The notes under the pieces are model-generated. The model ran no database searches. It was given only the letters and a program-made list of their open reading frames with translations, and was not told the DNA's origin. From positions 1,622,329 to 1,686,328 of the forward strand of contig NW_006763133.1 of NCBI RefSeq assembly GCF_000264905.1: a DNA stretch of 64,000 nt. The letters are read 5' to 3'. The position numbers and the translations under genes were made by a program. Below are positions 20,694 through 32,472 of the stretch, piece by piece (position 1 is the first letter of the stretch; the number at the start of each line of letters is the position of its first letter). The DNA comes from Stereum hirsutum FP-91666 SS1 (lineage: Eukaryota > Basidiomycota > Agaricomycetes > Russulales > Stereaceae).

Positions 20694-20913
20694 ATCGGTC
20701 GGCGTGAGGGCTACGGCCTGTTTCAAGTAAAAGCACGCCCAGTCGCACCGCTATCACAGGCGCGTGGAGAGAGTAGGTATGAGAAACGGCTGATTATTTC
20801 GAACGCGTCTCGCTTGAAGCGACGCGTTCACACGTTCGTGGCATCCAATAGGAACGCGTGTGGCGTAATGGCTGTCCCCTAGACTGCAGCCAAGCATCTT
20901 CACATCCGACGAG

Positions 20914-20920
20914 TATATAA
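20914..20920 (+). promoter_or_regulatory. TATA box of the lipid phosphatase gene
   Basis: TATATAA lies 82 nt before the ATG at 21002, the expected distance for a short leader. Confidence 0.6.
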
Positions 20921-21001
20921 TGGGCATCATGAAACACCTCTCGTTCTCGGATTCTTCTCTGCTCACTGTACACTACCTCCTATCCACTCTACATTTCCCG
21001 C

Positions 21002-22477
21002 ATGACTGCAACGGACCTCTTGAGATTTCGATACTACCATGATGAAGACTCACAACGTTCAACGAAACCACGAATGGACCCTAAACGACGGTGGAGAATC
21101 TTTCTCTCTTATGCTCCGGACTGGTCTGTTTCTGTGCTTGTTCTCTGCTCATCCTAAGCGTCGAACTGACTGAGTCGTTTGTAGGGCGGTGACCATCATT
21201 TTGGCGTAGGTCATGCTATCCCCTCGCCCAGCGGACCACACACTAAAGCGCATGTGGTCGTGGGCAGTGCTATATTCTTCTCCCTTGACAAAGTACATGG
21301 GTATAAACGCGAGTTCTCAGTCGCCGACACATCATTACGCCATACGTAGGTTCTCATCCTGCTATAATCTTTTGTGCTGCCGTTTACGGCGGCTCCTTCA
21401 CAGTTTCGCGGAGCATGAGCGCGTTCCGGTACGCCAGACTGCGCGAAAGGAGACAGAGCCTGTACTGACTAGGAAATTAGGACATCGCCTTGTACTTCAT
21501 AGCAATCGTGGCTCCTATTGTCCTCATGTGGTTTATCAACTTAATTTCCATCCGGTCATGGTGGGACGCACATATCAGCACCCTCGGAGGTAAGTAATGA
21601 CAAGTCATCAAACATACCCCCGGGCCACACTCCTAACTTAACATCGCCATAGCCATTCTCGCTCTATGTCTCGCCGGCGTCATCACACAATTCACCAAGA
21701 TAACTGTCGGCCGCCCTCGACCAGGTCAGTCGGTCTCAGCATTCAGCCCATCCCTTCGGCTAATAAATCGAATTACTAGACCTGATTTCCCGCTGCAATC
21801 CCTCGAATGGCACGGCTGACCCAACATACGGCCTCTCGACATATCTCATATGTAATCAGAGCGACAGCCATATTCTTGAGGACGGGTTCAGAAGCTTTCC
21901 AAGTGGACATTCTAGCTTGTCGTTCGCAGGGCTTGGATTTCTCTCCTGGTACCTCGCCGGGAAGATGCACCTGTTCGACTCGAGAGGCCATGCAGTTCGT
22001 CTCCCCCTTTGTTCACAGTTGAACAGAATACTAACACAAATTTCATAGCCGAAAGCATGGCTAGCTTTGGGCCCTCTGGCTGCAGCCGCTCTCGTCGCTA
22101 TTTCTCGTACCATGGATTATCGCCGTAAAGCTCCCTCTTGTCGCATTTGCAGAGCTCGTCTCATGAATCTAACATGCGTTTATATAGACCACTGGCATGA
22201 CGTCCTCGTCGGCTCCATTCTTGGCCTCGTAACCTCCTACTTCTCTTACCGCCAATTCTACCCGTCTCTCTCCTCCGAACGTTCTCACCGTCCGTTCTCG
22301 CCTCGCGTGAAGCGAGAAGTGGAAGAACACAGTGTGCTGCCTACTCACCATCAACGGCCATCCAGGGAAGCCATGTTTCAGGAAAATAGGTTGTCGGATG
22401 CGGAGGACTTGGAGATGCTACCGCCGCATGGTACTAAGGACAGTACAAGGCCGTTGACTGATGGAGACTCTGGCTGA
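21002..22477 (+). CDS. PAP2-family lipid phosphate phosphatase
   Basis: An integral membrane enzyme that removes phosphate from lipids such as diacylglycerol pyrophosphate or phosphatidate (Dpp1/Lpp1 type). Nine exons (21002-21123, 21185-21205, 21268-21345, 21404-21428, 21481-21589, 21653-21724, 21780-21994, 22049-22124, 22188-22477) give 335 aa; two exons are only 21 and 25 nt. All three phosphatase motifs are intact: K134-x6-RP (GRPRP), PSGH at 183-186, and SR233-234-x5-H240-x3-D244. Five or six hydrophobic segments surround them (WAVTIILAAIFF, LYFIAIVAPIVLMWF, ILALCLAGVIT and others). The C-terminal 70 residues are soluble and charged. The three core histidine/arginine motifs imply an active enzyme. 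Substrate preference cannot be read from the sequence. Confidence 0.93.
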
Positions 22478-22880
22478 GAGATCAAGTATCACGGCACAAT
22501 GCAATATCTTGGTCGTCTTCCTCGAGTTGACGAGCTGAGGTATGACAAGTTATAGTATCATATCGTTGGACCTTCGTTGGACCTTATTCATCGTTTCTTG
22601 TGAACTACCTTAGCACATATGACATTACCCCTATATATACGTATTCAGCCTGTAAAGGCTTGTGTATCCTCTCGGTCGACTCACTCAAGCCTCACTACGA
22701 GATTTCTCATTCCAGCGGGGCTCTCTGTCTTCTCAGAAAAGTCTTGGACAGTTCTTGGATGAGTCGGCGATACAGCGTCATGCGACGGACGGATGATATC
22801 AAGGCAGAATGAAATGGAAGTGCAGAATACAAAGACGAGTGGACCAGGAACCAAAACCCCAACTAGAAGAGGCAAGGTAA
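22478..22880. other. Convergent spacer
   Basis: About 400 bp between the 3' ends of the lipid phosphatase and eS21 genes. It presumably holds both 3' UTRs. No gene seen. Confidence 0.4.
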
Positions 22881-23365
22881 TCATTTTTGGTACGAGAACA
22901 CATTCCGGAGCACTGTAACCGTACCGCATCAAAGTGACAAGGTCAGAAGTCAGTATGTGGTAGGGAAAACAGAAGATGGAGAGCACGCACATCCAGCCTT
23001 GGTTGCCAACCGGTTAATCGAGTCGTCACTTTCGCCATCAGCCCGAACCTGTCCGCAAAGAGCGAAGGAGGTCGAGGTGTTCAAAGCACGGCCGTTAGCG
23101 TCGACATCGACAACGGAGATCTGGACCGAGGCGTGGTCCTTCGAGGTGATGAGACGGTCTGTGGATGTAAAGTCAGGAAGGTATGGATTGATTGCTGGAT
23201 CGGCAGGACGCACTGGTAGCCGCGCACTTGCGGGGGACGTAAAGGTCGACGAGAATGCCCTAAAGCGCCAGAAACGAAAATAACGAGTTCAGTAGGACGT
23301 TCATTAGAGGATTCGGGTGGTTCAGAGGGCGTAGGGACAAGAATACGGACCTGATCGTTCTCCAT
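22881..23365 (-). CDS. rps21: 40S ribosomal protein eS21 (RPS21)
   Basis: Small-subunit ribosomal protein needed for 18S rRNA 3' maturation. Four exons (23365-23351, 23259-23214, 23158-22991, 22912-22881) give 86 aa, the family length. The first coding exon holds only MENDQ, and the last only the tail LLRNVFSYQK with one base of the preceding codon upstream. Conserved blocks: ILVDLYVPRKCAATNR, LITSKDHASVQI, VDVDANGRA, then ALCGQVRADGESDDS and INRLATKAG. The dispersed tiny exons explain why no single long ORF reveals the gene. The middle block (ALNTSTSFALCGQVRAD) departs a little from the usual fungal sequence but keeps the key residues. Confidence 0.95.
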
Positions 23366-24902
23366 TGCGTAGCTATGAAATTATTGACGGCGGTGAAGGT
23401 GCTGGTAGTGAGAGAGACCCGTGGGACTTTAACTATACAGTTGTGGCGGACTCCGTGAAGATCACGTGGGAGACAAGCAGGTCCGGAGCCGGTTCCAACA
23501 ACGTGGCTCGCCGCTCCTAACTTGTTCAACCAAACTAACAATTACCGCTGCCTGTTTCCCGTGGCCTTGCACCGTCATTTGTGTGTCAAAACCAAGATCG
23601 ATAACTCAGGATTGTGCTACGTGCAGAATCAATGCTCTGACTCGCGCTCTACTAAGGCTCTCCGTACATGTCTCTGTGACTACTCAATCGCTCTGCTACA
23701 TCTCTTTGGCCATACTTGTCTTCTATCTTACCGCAATAATGATGTAGCGTCTGCATCCATCCATCTTGCTGAAACTTTTGCTCGTCGGCTAGTCGAGTTC
23801 TTGGTGCAGTCCTACCAAACGACCCAAGCAATACGGCAGCTATAAAACTTGCATGGTCGAACTGTTTTCACGTTATGCGTCGCGATTTGCCCTCTGGCTC
23901 ATTTTACCGGGCCAATCTGCCTCGTCGGCCTGGTGAGACGACAAGGCCTGTTCAGTAAATCAGATTCTTCAGTCCGTCGACTGCTAGCCTGTCCCTCTTC
24001 TCTTTTGAAGTTCTTCACTTGGCGTGCTCGACGCACCCACCAGTGGTCCTCTGCGATGTGGGCATTCGGTCCGCTACGGTGTGCTTGACGCATCATACTA
24101 GTCTCCTGCTAGGTGGGCATCTAGTCAGTGCATTTGACGTCACATTGGGCGCCGTGCCACTTTATTTAGTCTCTTGAGTAGTCATATATATATTGTTCTT
24201 GTATTGCGACGCTCCCGGCCTCGGCCTCTTCGTGGCATAGGAGACTAGTACACCCTAGAGGGAAGCTAACAGACGCTGCCTTCATCTCGTATGAGATCAA
24301 CGGACCCACATAGAGCGTGTCTGTTCGTTCAATATCGAGGCGCGGGGTATCTGCGACAACTTCTCACTAATCCTGATCAACCACGGTCATGTCCAGCCCA
24401 CACGCCGTTCGTTTGCCTTTGGCGGAGCACCCTGCAAACGTGCAATATCCTGTACAGGATGGTTAAAAGTATTACTTACCTTCTTCAGGCTATTGATGAT
24501 TTAGCTGCGAGGAGTATGACAAACAGAGATGATGTAGTCGTCGAGGGGGGTGTCAGACTTATAACTAGAACCTCAGTCATTTTATCCGTTCACTCCGAAC
24601 ATATATATACTACCCACTATAACCTGGAATCATCTTGCCTGCGTCGTACCATGTAGTTCGCTAATACTATTCTATTTAGTCTATTTTGCTGCCGCATGTG
24701 TATCCCATTTGTGATGACTATTATAGGCGATTTATTCAAACACATATTAGACATCTGAGACCAGATCAAGAAGAGTTCAACGTTCAACACTTACCGTCAC
24801 GCCACCGTGGCGTTGCAATGCTTGAAGTGCGTGGCGTCATAGGCGGCGAAATACGGGAACCGCACCAGTCTTGAAGGCAACGCTGTTTGTAGACGTACCT
24901 CC
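23366..24902. other. 1.5-kb divergent spacer
   Basis: No gene supported on either strand between eS21 and the Tsc1 homologue. The stretch contains AT-rich words such as TATATATATT at about 24185 and a CRE-like TGACGTCA at 24135-24142. It presumably holds both promoters and leaders. Confidence 0.4.
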
Positions 24903-27900
24903 ATGTCGAGTTTTATACCCGAACTCTCTCGTCAACTCCGTCTTGTTCTCGAATCGTCACCCAATGCATTGTCACTTTCGGAGTTAACTCTACTTGTCGA
25001 CGAAGTTGTTCATGAATGCACCTCTTCTTCCGAGCCTGAATTCCTTATCGTCGACCTCGAGGAGGAACTGCAGGCCATTTATCACGATGTCATAGACCAC
25101 GATGTCTTCGAGCAAACGGAAACTTTTCTTTCTGTGCTTAGCCGTCTAACACCTGTGTTTTCCTCTACATCTCTGATCTCAACGTGGTTCGAGCTCGTTC
25201 TGCGCCCCGCTCTTCGACAACCGAAGCTTCCGAGTACCGCTGTTGCATGCGCGAAGGACCTAGTAGTTACTGCTCTGGAGAAGCCGGATGAACACAATCC
25301 AGAGAAGCAGGGCGAGTTCAGGCGGCGAATGTTGGACCTCTATCTCCTAGACGCTTTCAACGAGGCCTCAGGAGATGATGTTCTGGAATGGGCAAAGTGG
25401 CCACAGGAGCAACGAGAGCGGAGGAATGTGTGGAAGACCAATTTAGAGGACGTCTTGGTACGGTTTGGACTTGGAATGCCTCAGGTTAGGATCTCTTATT
25501 AGTCTGGAATGCGTCATTGCCTGCCTGCCGTCTTACTCTGCACATGCGCACCAGGAATTCCTAACACAAGTGTTCCATTGTTTTGCCTCACCTTCGTCCC
25601 GCTTCCAACTCCTCAATCTCCTCAATAACTTCACATCCCAACCTCAATTCGAGAACCTTGCTCCCATCATGATCAAGCATCCTATGACCCAAAGCATTTT
25701 GACTCATCTCCTTGTCGATACCTCATCCACTGTTTGCACTATTGGCCTTACGATCATGACGAAACTCATCCCTATCTTCGCAGTCCACGACCCGGAGAAC
25801 CTGAAACCCATGCTTCCTCAACTCCTCGCCATCCTCGCACGCGTGATCTGTTGGCGCGAGCGTGTGCCCACCCCAGGTGGCCCCGCCCAAGCTTTTGAAG
25901 TCGAGGAAGACATCTTGTTCTCAGACGTCACAGTCAACCGCAACACCACCTCTCCCACAAAACCTATAGGTCTGAACCCGGATCTTGGCTGGGACAGGTT
26001 AGAATTGACCTTCGGTGCTACCGCGTCGCCTCCACCTTCACCCCGCCGGTTCTTCACGCTCCTATACTACCTTTTCCCTTGCAACCTGCTAGACTTCTTG
26101 CGTAGGCCAGCAGACTATCTGATTGAGAAAGGGTGCGAGAGCCCTTACGTTGTTCAGTGGGATGACCTCCTCGACTACGACCAGATTAAGACCAAGAGCG
26201 AGGTGAGGTGAATAGGCTCGAGAGCTGAACTACCGTTTACTGACTGGACTGTTGAATATAGATCCTTCTGCGAGCGCACGCTACACACCCTAGAATCATC
26301 TGGACAAACATCGACAAGGAACTGAGCGATCCCGACTTTTTTGCTTCTCGCAGCGTCTCCCAAATTGTATCCGAATGCCTTCTGCTCGTCGTCCGAGAAA
26401 CTGCCGCGTTTCAACCGACAGAAAGGGGCGGGGGAGATGCCGCCGAACGTAATCCTGCTGCTATTCACGATCCCACGGCCGCCATTCCTGATACCGCAGA
26501 GGGCGAGACTTCAGGCAGGTTCGCCACACGCCCGCCTGACGGAGCCACCACCTCTTCTTCGCCGAGCGACCTACCGCAAATTTCCCTACAGCATATGGTC
26601 AACACCTCTATCGCTCTTAAATCCCGCACTCCTGTCGAGTTTGTCGATCCCGTACCTGCTTGGCCGTATACTTTGTTCCATCCACCCGCCAGTCGAACCA
26701 GCAGTGGCACAGCTACTTACCATTCGGCTGCCGCCTCTCCCACGTCCTTGTCAGTGCATTTGCCAGACGAATCGCAGCCTGTGGCGGGCGAGACTTCGGA
26801 CAAGACCGAGGACAATATTCCGAACCATGTAGCCCAGGCTATGGCGAGTCTTCAGCGCGAGGTCCTCTTGCTGAAGACCGAGTTGAACTTCGAGCTGTGG
26901 TTGACGAGACAGAACGTACAACAGGTTGTGAGGTTGTATGAGAACCGGATCGCGAGCAGCAAGGCGGAGGAGGAACGGCAGGGCCTCGTACGTCCTCATG
27001 TCTATTTTTTCTTCTACGAACAGGGATATGTTGCTCATCGATGAAAAACAACAGCATAATGCCCTACGGGATTACAGATCCCAGAACAGCGATTTACAGC
27101 GACAACTAAAGGAGCACAAGGAATCAGCAGCGAAGGCGAAGTCGACGTACGTGGAGTGGAACAGCGATCTGCAAGCGAAGGTGACAACTTTGAAGAAGGA
27201 GAAGAAAACCTGGCAAACGGAGACGGCTACCCTACGACACTCCGAAAAGGAACTTCGCGTACGTGCAGCTCTCTTCGAGTTCATCGTTTGCCACGCTTGC
27301 TGTCCTGGCTTTACTTAACTTTGAAAACAGGCTCAATTCACCGCCCAAGGGAAGCTTCTCGCTGAAGCCGAGAAGCGTGTCTTTGAATTGGAGACCTCCA
27401 TCAAAGAGAACGCGCATAAGGTCGATAGGCTGAAGGACTACGAGCGGCGGATCGAGCAGCTGACTCTGCTACAGAAGCTTTGGTGAGTTAGGCATATTCT
27501 ATAATCGTTTGACTACTCTGACCGAAATTGTGCGCAGGGACCTCGACGTACACAGGAACAAGGAGCAGAAGGAGGTCCTAAAGGCGATGCTGAGCAAGTA
27601 CAAGAAAATGGAGCTGCGCGTACAAACATACGAGGAGATTCACGCTCAGATGGAAGAATACGCCCGGTATGTGCTTTTATTACACATCTCAGTTGATCAA
27701 AGTTTGACAGTTGTGTTCTGTGGATAGTGGCTCTCGACGTCAGATACAAGCATTGGAGACCAAGGTAGCGCTGCTGCAGTCTCAGAAGCAGCGCCGACGA
27801 TCTGGTCCAGACGTGAATGCATACACGACTAAGTTGGCCGCTCTTACGGAGGAGAATACACGGATTCGTGAAATGAACCAGGAGCTGAAAGAGGAAACAG

Positions 27901-28040
27901 ATGAATTGAATGCGATGGTGGAGGTTCTCAAGGCTCGACAATACGAAGGAAACGTGATGAGAAGTCCGATGGTGACAGGACTGGTACTAGACACAACGCG
28001 TAGTCCCGTCAGCTCGGTTGTAGGAAGTCCTGTGCTATAG
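24903..28040 (+). CDS. tsc1: Hamartin (Tsc1) homologue
   Basis: Scaffold subunit of the TSC complex, which with tuberin restrains the small GTPase Rheb and so TORC1. Seven exons (24903-25484, 25555-26202, 26262-26987, 27055-27258, 27331-27482, 27538-27666, 27728-28040) give 917 aa. Residues 1-410 form the helical hamartin core, with segments such as FHCFASPSSRFQLLNLLNNF, HPMTQSILTHLL and LPQLLAILARVICWRER. A Pro/Ser-rich linker follows (about 440-590). From about residue 603 to 890 the protein is one long coiled coil (LQREVLLLKTELNFELWL, then KTWQTETATLRHSEKELR and LTEENTRIREMNQELKEE). Human TSC1 is 1164 aa; fungal members are shorter. The layout and helical core make the call secure in kind, though only the core is well conserved. 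Confidence 0.85.
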
Positions 28041-28193
28041 CGGTGTCCTGTGGATTCTTGGCTGTACTTGTATATTCTCTCGATATCATGTATCTTTACC
28101 CCTCTTCTGTATCCCATGCAAGCATTGCGATGCAGCCAGCCGAGCGTGAGCCGCTCTCGACAGTTCGCCGTGCCCAAGAAGGAATGCTTCGGA

Positions 28194-28206
28194 GAAGGTT
28201 CTGGAA
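28194..28206 (+). promoter_or_regulatory. Heat-shock element 1 of Hsp90
   Basis: A perfect three-unit heat-shock element GAAGGTTCTGGAA, matching GAAnnTTCnnGAA, the binding site of the trimeric heat-shock factor. It lies 236 nt before the Hsp90 start codon. A further TTC unit directly 5' (28188-28190) extends it with a 3-nt gap. Confidence 0.8.
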
Positions 28207-28254
28207 GGATCACGTGAGGAAAGAAATTCGCGGTGAGTGCTGCAGACGCGCGTC

Positions 28255-28267
28255 GAAACTTCTCGAA
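28255..28267 (+). promoter_or_regulatory. Heat-shock element 2 of Hsp90
   Basis: A second perfect three-unit element GAAACTTCTCGAA, 48 bp after the first and 175 nt before the start codon. A weak TATA-like TACATAAAG follows at about 28275. Confidence 0.8.
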
Positions 28268-28441
28268 TGAAAAAGCTGTAGAGTACATAAAGAAAGGTAT
28301 CGTCCTTCTTTCTGGCTCGAGTATCTACCCACCCACCCTCATCCAACGCCACCTTAACCCATACCCCACCCTCCTCGTACGTCCTCCTCATCTCTCGATT
28401 TCTTTTCGTCGCCGCTCACCTGCCTTTTAGATCTTAACAAA

Positions 28442-31046
28442 ATGTCCGCAGAGGCTGAAAGCTTCGGATTCCAGGCTGAGATCTCTCAGCTTTTGGACCT
28501 GATCATCAGTACGTATTTTCCGTTCCCGAAACACGCGTTTCATTGTGCTGATATCTCTTTGCAGACACCTTCTACTCCAACAAGGAGATCTTCCTTCGTG
28601 AACTGATCTCCAACGGTTCCGATGCTCTTGACAAAATTCGTTATGCCTCCCTGACCGACCCCTCCGCCCTCGAGTCCGAGAAGGAGCTTTACATTCGTAT
28701 CACTCCCGACAAGGAGAACAAGATCCTTACCATCCGCGATACTGGTATCGGTATGACCAAGGCCGACATGGTCAACAACCTTGGTACGATCGCCAAGTCC
28801 GGTACTAAGGTGGGTGGCGTAACCTCTTTTCATTTCTTTGCTTTCTTTCAATACTCCATGTCGTACGTACGTATCGACTGACGCACTTATTCGCTTTACG
28901 CAGGGTTTCATGGAGGCGCTCAGCTCTGGTGCCGATATCTCTATGATTGGCCAGTTCGGTGTCGGTTTCTACTCTGCCTACCTCGTCGCCGAGCGTGTGC
29001 AGGTTATCTCCAAGCACAACGATGACGAGCAGTACATCTGGGAGTCCGCTGCCGGTGGCACCTTCACCATCACCCCCGACCACGTCAACCCACCTCTCGG
29101 CCGTGGTACCGAGATCCGTCTCTACCTCAAGGAGGACCAGATTGACTACCTCGAGGAGAAGCGCATCAAGGATATCGTGAAGAAGCACTCCGAGTTCATC
29201 TCATACCCTATCCAGCTTGTCGTCACCAAGGAGGTCGAGAAGGTTTGTCTTGTTCATGTATCGCTTTTCGCTCGCGACGCATGACTGACTGACTTGTATG
29301 TCACAGGAGGTCGAGGATGAGGAAGAGGTCAAGGAGGACGAGGGTGAGAAGCCCAAGATCGAGGAGGTCGACGAGGAGGAGGAGAAGAAGGACAAGAAGA
29401 AGAAGACCATCAAGGAGCAGCAAAAGACCAACGAGGAGCTCAACAAGACCAAGCCCATCTGGACTCGCAACCCCAGCGATATCACTGCAGACGAGTACGG
29501 CGCCTTCTACAAGTCCTTGACGAACGACTGGGAAGAGCATCTTGCCGTCAAGCACTTCTCCGTCGAGGGTCAGCTTGAGTTCAAGGCCATTCTCTACATC
29601 CCGAAGCGGTATGTTCCATGTCCTTTTCCTTCCATCTTTCTGCACCTTGCGTTCCACGGCTGTTTACTGACACGCTCATTTATTTAGTGCTCCCTTCGAC
29701 CTCTTCGAGACCAAGAAGAAGCGCAACAACATCAAGCTCTACGTTCGCCGCGTCTTCATCATGGACGACTGTGAGGACCTCATCCCCGAATACCTCAACT
29801 TCGTTAAGGGTATCGTCGACTCCGAGGACCTTCCTCTCAACATCTCCCGTGAGACGCTCCAGCAGAACAAGATCCTCAAGGTCATCCGCAAGCACATCGT
29901 CAAGAAGTGCATGGACCTCTTCTCCGAGATCGCGGAGGACAAGGACAACTTCCAGAAGTTCTACGAGTCGTTCGGCAAGAACATCAAGCTCGGTATCCAC
30001 GAAGATGCTCAGAACCGCACCAAGCTTGCCGAGTTCCTTCGCTTCCACTCCACCAAGGCCACCGACGAGACCATCTCCCTCAAGGGTACGTGCTTCATTC
30101 GTTTCTGTACCTGTCGTCGATGGTGCTGACGTTGGTTCACTCTCAGACTACATCACTCGCATGCCTGAGGTCCAGAAGTCGATCTACTACTTGACCGGCG
30201 AGTCTCTTGCGGCCATCCGCGATTCACCCTTCCTGGAGGTCCTCAAGAAGAAGGGCTTCGAGGTTTTGCTCCTCGTCGACCCCATCGATGAGTACGCCTT
30301 CACTCAACTCAAGGAGTTTGACGGCCACAAGCTCGTCTCGGTCTCGAAGGAGGGTCTCGAGCTCGAGGAGACCGAGGAGGAGAAGAAGGCTCGTGAGGAG
30401 GAGAGCACCCAGTACGAGGATCTGTGCAAGGTTATCAAGGAGGCTCTCGGCGAGAAGGTCGAGAAGGTCGTCGTCTCCAACCGTATCGCCGACTCTCCTT
30501 GCGTTCTCGTCACTGGCCAGTTCGGGTGGTCGTCTAACATGGTTCGTTGTCTTCGTTTTTCCTGTATTGCTCGTCGTTGCGGTATCGCTGACTAAACGTG
30601 ATCGTCATTCACAGGAGCGTATCATGAAGGCACAAGCTCTCCGTGACACCTCGATGTCGTCGTACATGGCCTCCAAAAAGACCCTCGAGCTCAACCCCAA
30701 GCACCCGATCATCAAGGAGCTCAAGCGTAAGGTTACCGAAGACAAGGCCGACAAGTCTGTCCGCGACCTGACCTACCTCCTCTTCGAGACTGCCCTCCTC
30801 ACCTCCGGCTTCTCGCTCGAGGAGCCCACGTCGTTCGCCAAGCGCATCCACAGGATGATCTCGTAAGTGTACCCTGCTTATCGTTGCTTGTTCGAGCTAT
30901 CGCTGACTGTTCGCTCGCGCATGTTCAGGCTCGGTCTCGACGTTGACGAGGAGGAAGAAGAGGAGACTGCTGCCATCGCTGAGGACGATGACGCTCCTCC
31001 CCCTCTCGAGGGCGCCGCTACCTCTGCCATGGAGGAGATCGATTAG
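28442..31046 (+). CDS. hsp90: Cytosolic chaperone Hsp90
   Basis: ATP-dependent dimeric chaperone for kinases, receptors and other clients. Eight exons (28442-28508, 28565-28809, 28904-29242, 29307-29608, 29688-30085, 30147-30541, 30615-30862, 30929-31046) give 703 aa. The N-terminal ATPase domain has [30 protein letters not shown] and [16 protein letters not shown] charged linker ([20 protein letters not shown] and a Lys-rich stretch) follows, then the middle domain ([34 protein letters not shown]), and the dimerisation domain ([21 protein letters not shown]). The protein ends SAMEEID; the usual cytosolic ending is MEEVD, the dock for TPR co-chaperones. Codon use is strongly biased to C-ending codons, as expected for high expression. 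Two heat-shock elements lie upstream. Confidence 0.98.
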
Positions 31047-32472
31047 ATGATGTTACGTTGTTGGGCTTCGACTTCGTCTGTGGACCTTATTACGATACAT
31101 ATCCCCTGTTGCTGCTTGATGTTACCTCATGTTGTGTTTTTCCCTTGCATTTCCTCTATTTTCTTGTCTGTGCTTTATCGTGTTCCCTTTTTTGGTCGTT
31201 GTGTTTTGTGTCATCTCATTCACCCCTGCATCTTACAATCTGCTAACGCACTCTTCATGTATGTTTGGGTATACGTAACAAGTGAAAGGCAAAGAAGTTT
31301 TCTCTCTGTATCTTCATTATCGTGCGATGTGTGATATTATATGCGAGTCAGAGATGAACGTTGAACTTGTTGAGCATGAAGCGCCACGACGCGTCCGAGT
31401 GGCGGTGCCTGCCTCGAGGCATGAGCGCGTGTATTCAACTTTAGCGAACTTTCAAAATGCTGCTGGCGCCCACGGTCCACCACGATGGGAGTGAGTGCGA
31501 TGGACTCCCCAAATGAGCGAACAAAAGAGAAGTTCATCTGAGGTACGTCGAAGGGGGCCATATAACAGCGCTAACCGCGACTGCATTCCCTTCGCACCTT
31601 CCTCGCGCAACGCACGCGTATCTCACTTCCATTGCGAACGCGTATCATTCCGTCGTTTCGCGCGGTTCCCTGGGCATCATGGCGGCGGTGAAGGACAACA
31701 AGTTCGAAGGTATGTGACTGTTGCACTTCCAGGAGGGTCATTTCGCCTAGATTGGCTGCCTTATTGTGATCACTCTGTCGCGCTACCAATGCTGCGATTT
31801 CGCGTGCTTTTCGCCCTGGCGATGGACGCAGACGTCATGTTGACTGGGCAGAGAAAGAATGAAAGCACCGAGTCGCGTCGAGTCTGCGCTAGTTTAGCTT
31901 CCGTGGCCGGGGCCTTTGGGTGTCAAGGGCGCAAACAATTTTATGCGGCCTAAATTGCGCGTTATACCGCCGATGGATGACTCCGGTGGGGTCGATGACA
32001 GAGAATGCCGTTCGAATATTCGAATGACGCGACCTTTGTGTCGTTTCTCAGGGTGGGTCCACAGCGCACAGGTCGCGTACGACATGCCGCGGCGTTGAAC
32101 TTCGAGGGAACAAAGAACGATTGACCTTTGTTCGACGCGACGCGACGCGTTGCGAGACGTGTCAGCGCGGTCGCTATAAGATCGGGACGCGATCGATATG
32201 GCCGGGCCGCCGCCGAGCAATGAGCCGACAGCATGGCTCAGGCCCAAAAAGGTAAGCGCGGTATCACGGGGTATTTGAGAGTCAGCGTGGGCCGCCCTGA
32301 TACGGCAAGGTTTCGCGCGGCGCTTTGCTCTCGACCATTGTTCGCTTTATCTGCTCTACTCTATCCTTCCCTTAAAGACCCGGCCCTGGCCGCGACGCTC
32401 ATGTACCAGTACACCCACTCGGATATTCTCCTAGCTCATACCTCCATCTCGCCAGTCCCCCGCGCCATCGAC
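31047..32472. other. 1.4-kb spacer after Hsp90; CpG-rich part, no firm gene
   Basis: 31047-31330 is T-rich and is probably the Hsp90 3' UTR. 31500-32200 is CpG-rich with GCGACGCGACGCG-like runs at about 32139-32152, and TATA-like words at 31560 and 32174. Short ATG-started segments that end in donor-like sites (31679-31710 and 32233-32251) could be leader exons, but no downstream coding exon joins to them in frame. A 152-codon ORF at 31495-31953 has the composition of random GC-rich sequence. Confidence 0.4.

Noticed and set aside
31679..31712. ATGGCGGCGGTGAAGG... segment ending in a GTATGT donor
   Set aside because: It looks like a first exon but no second exon in frame was found within 1 kb.
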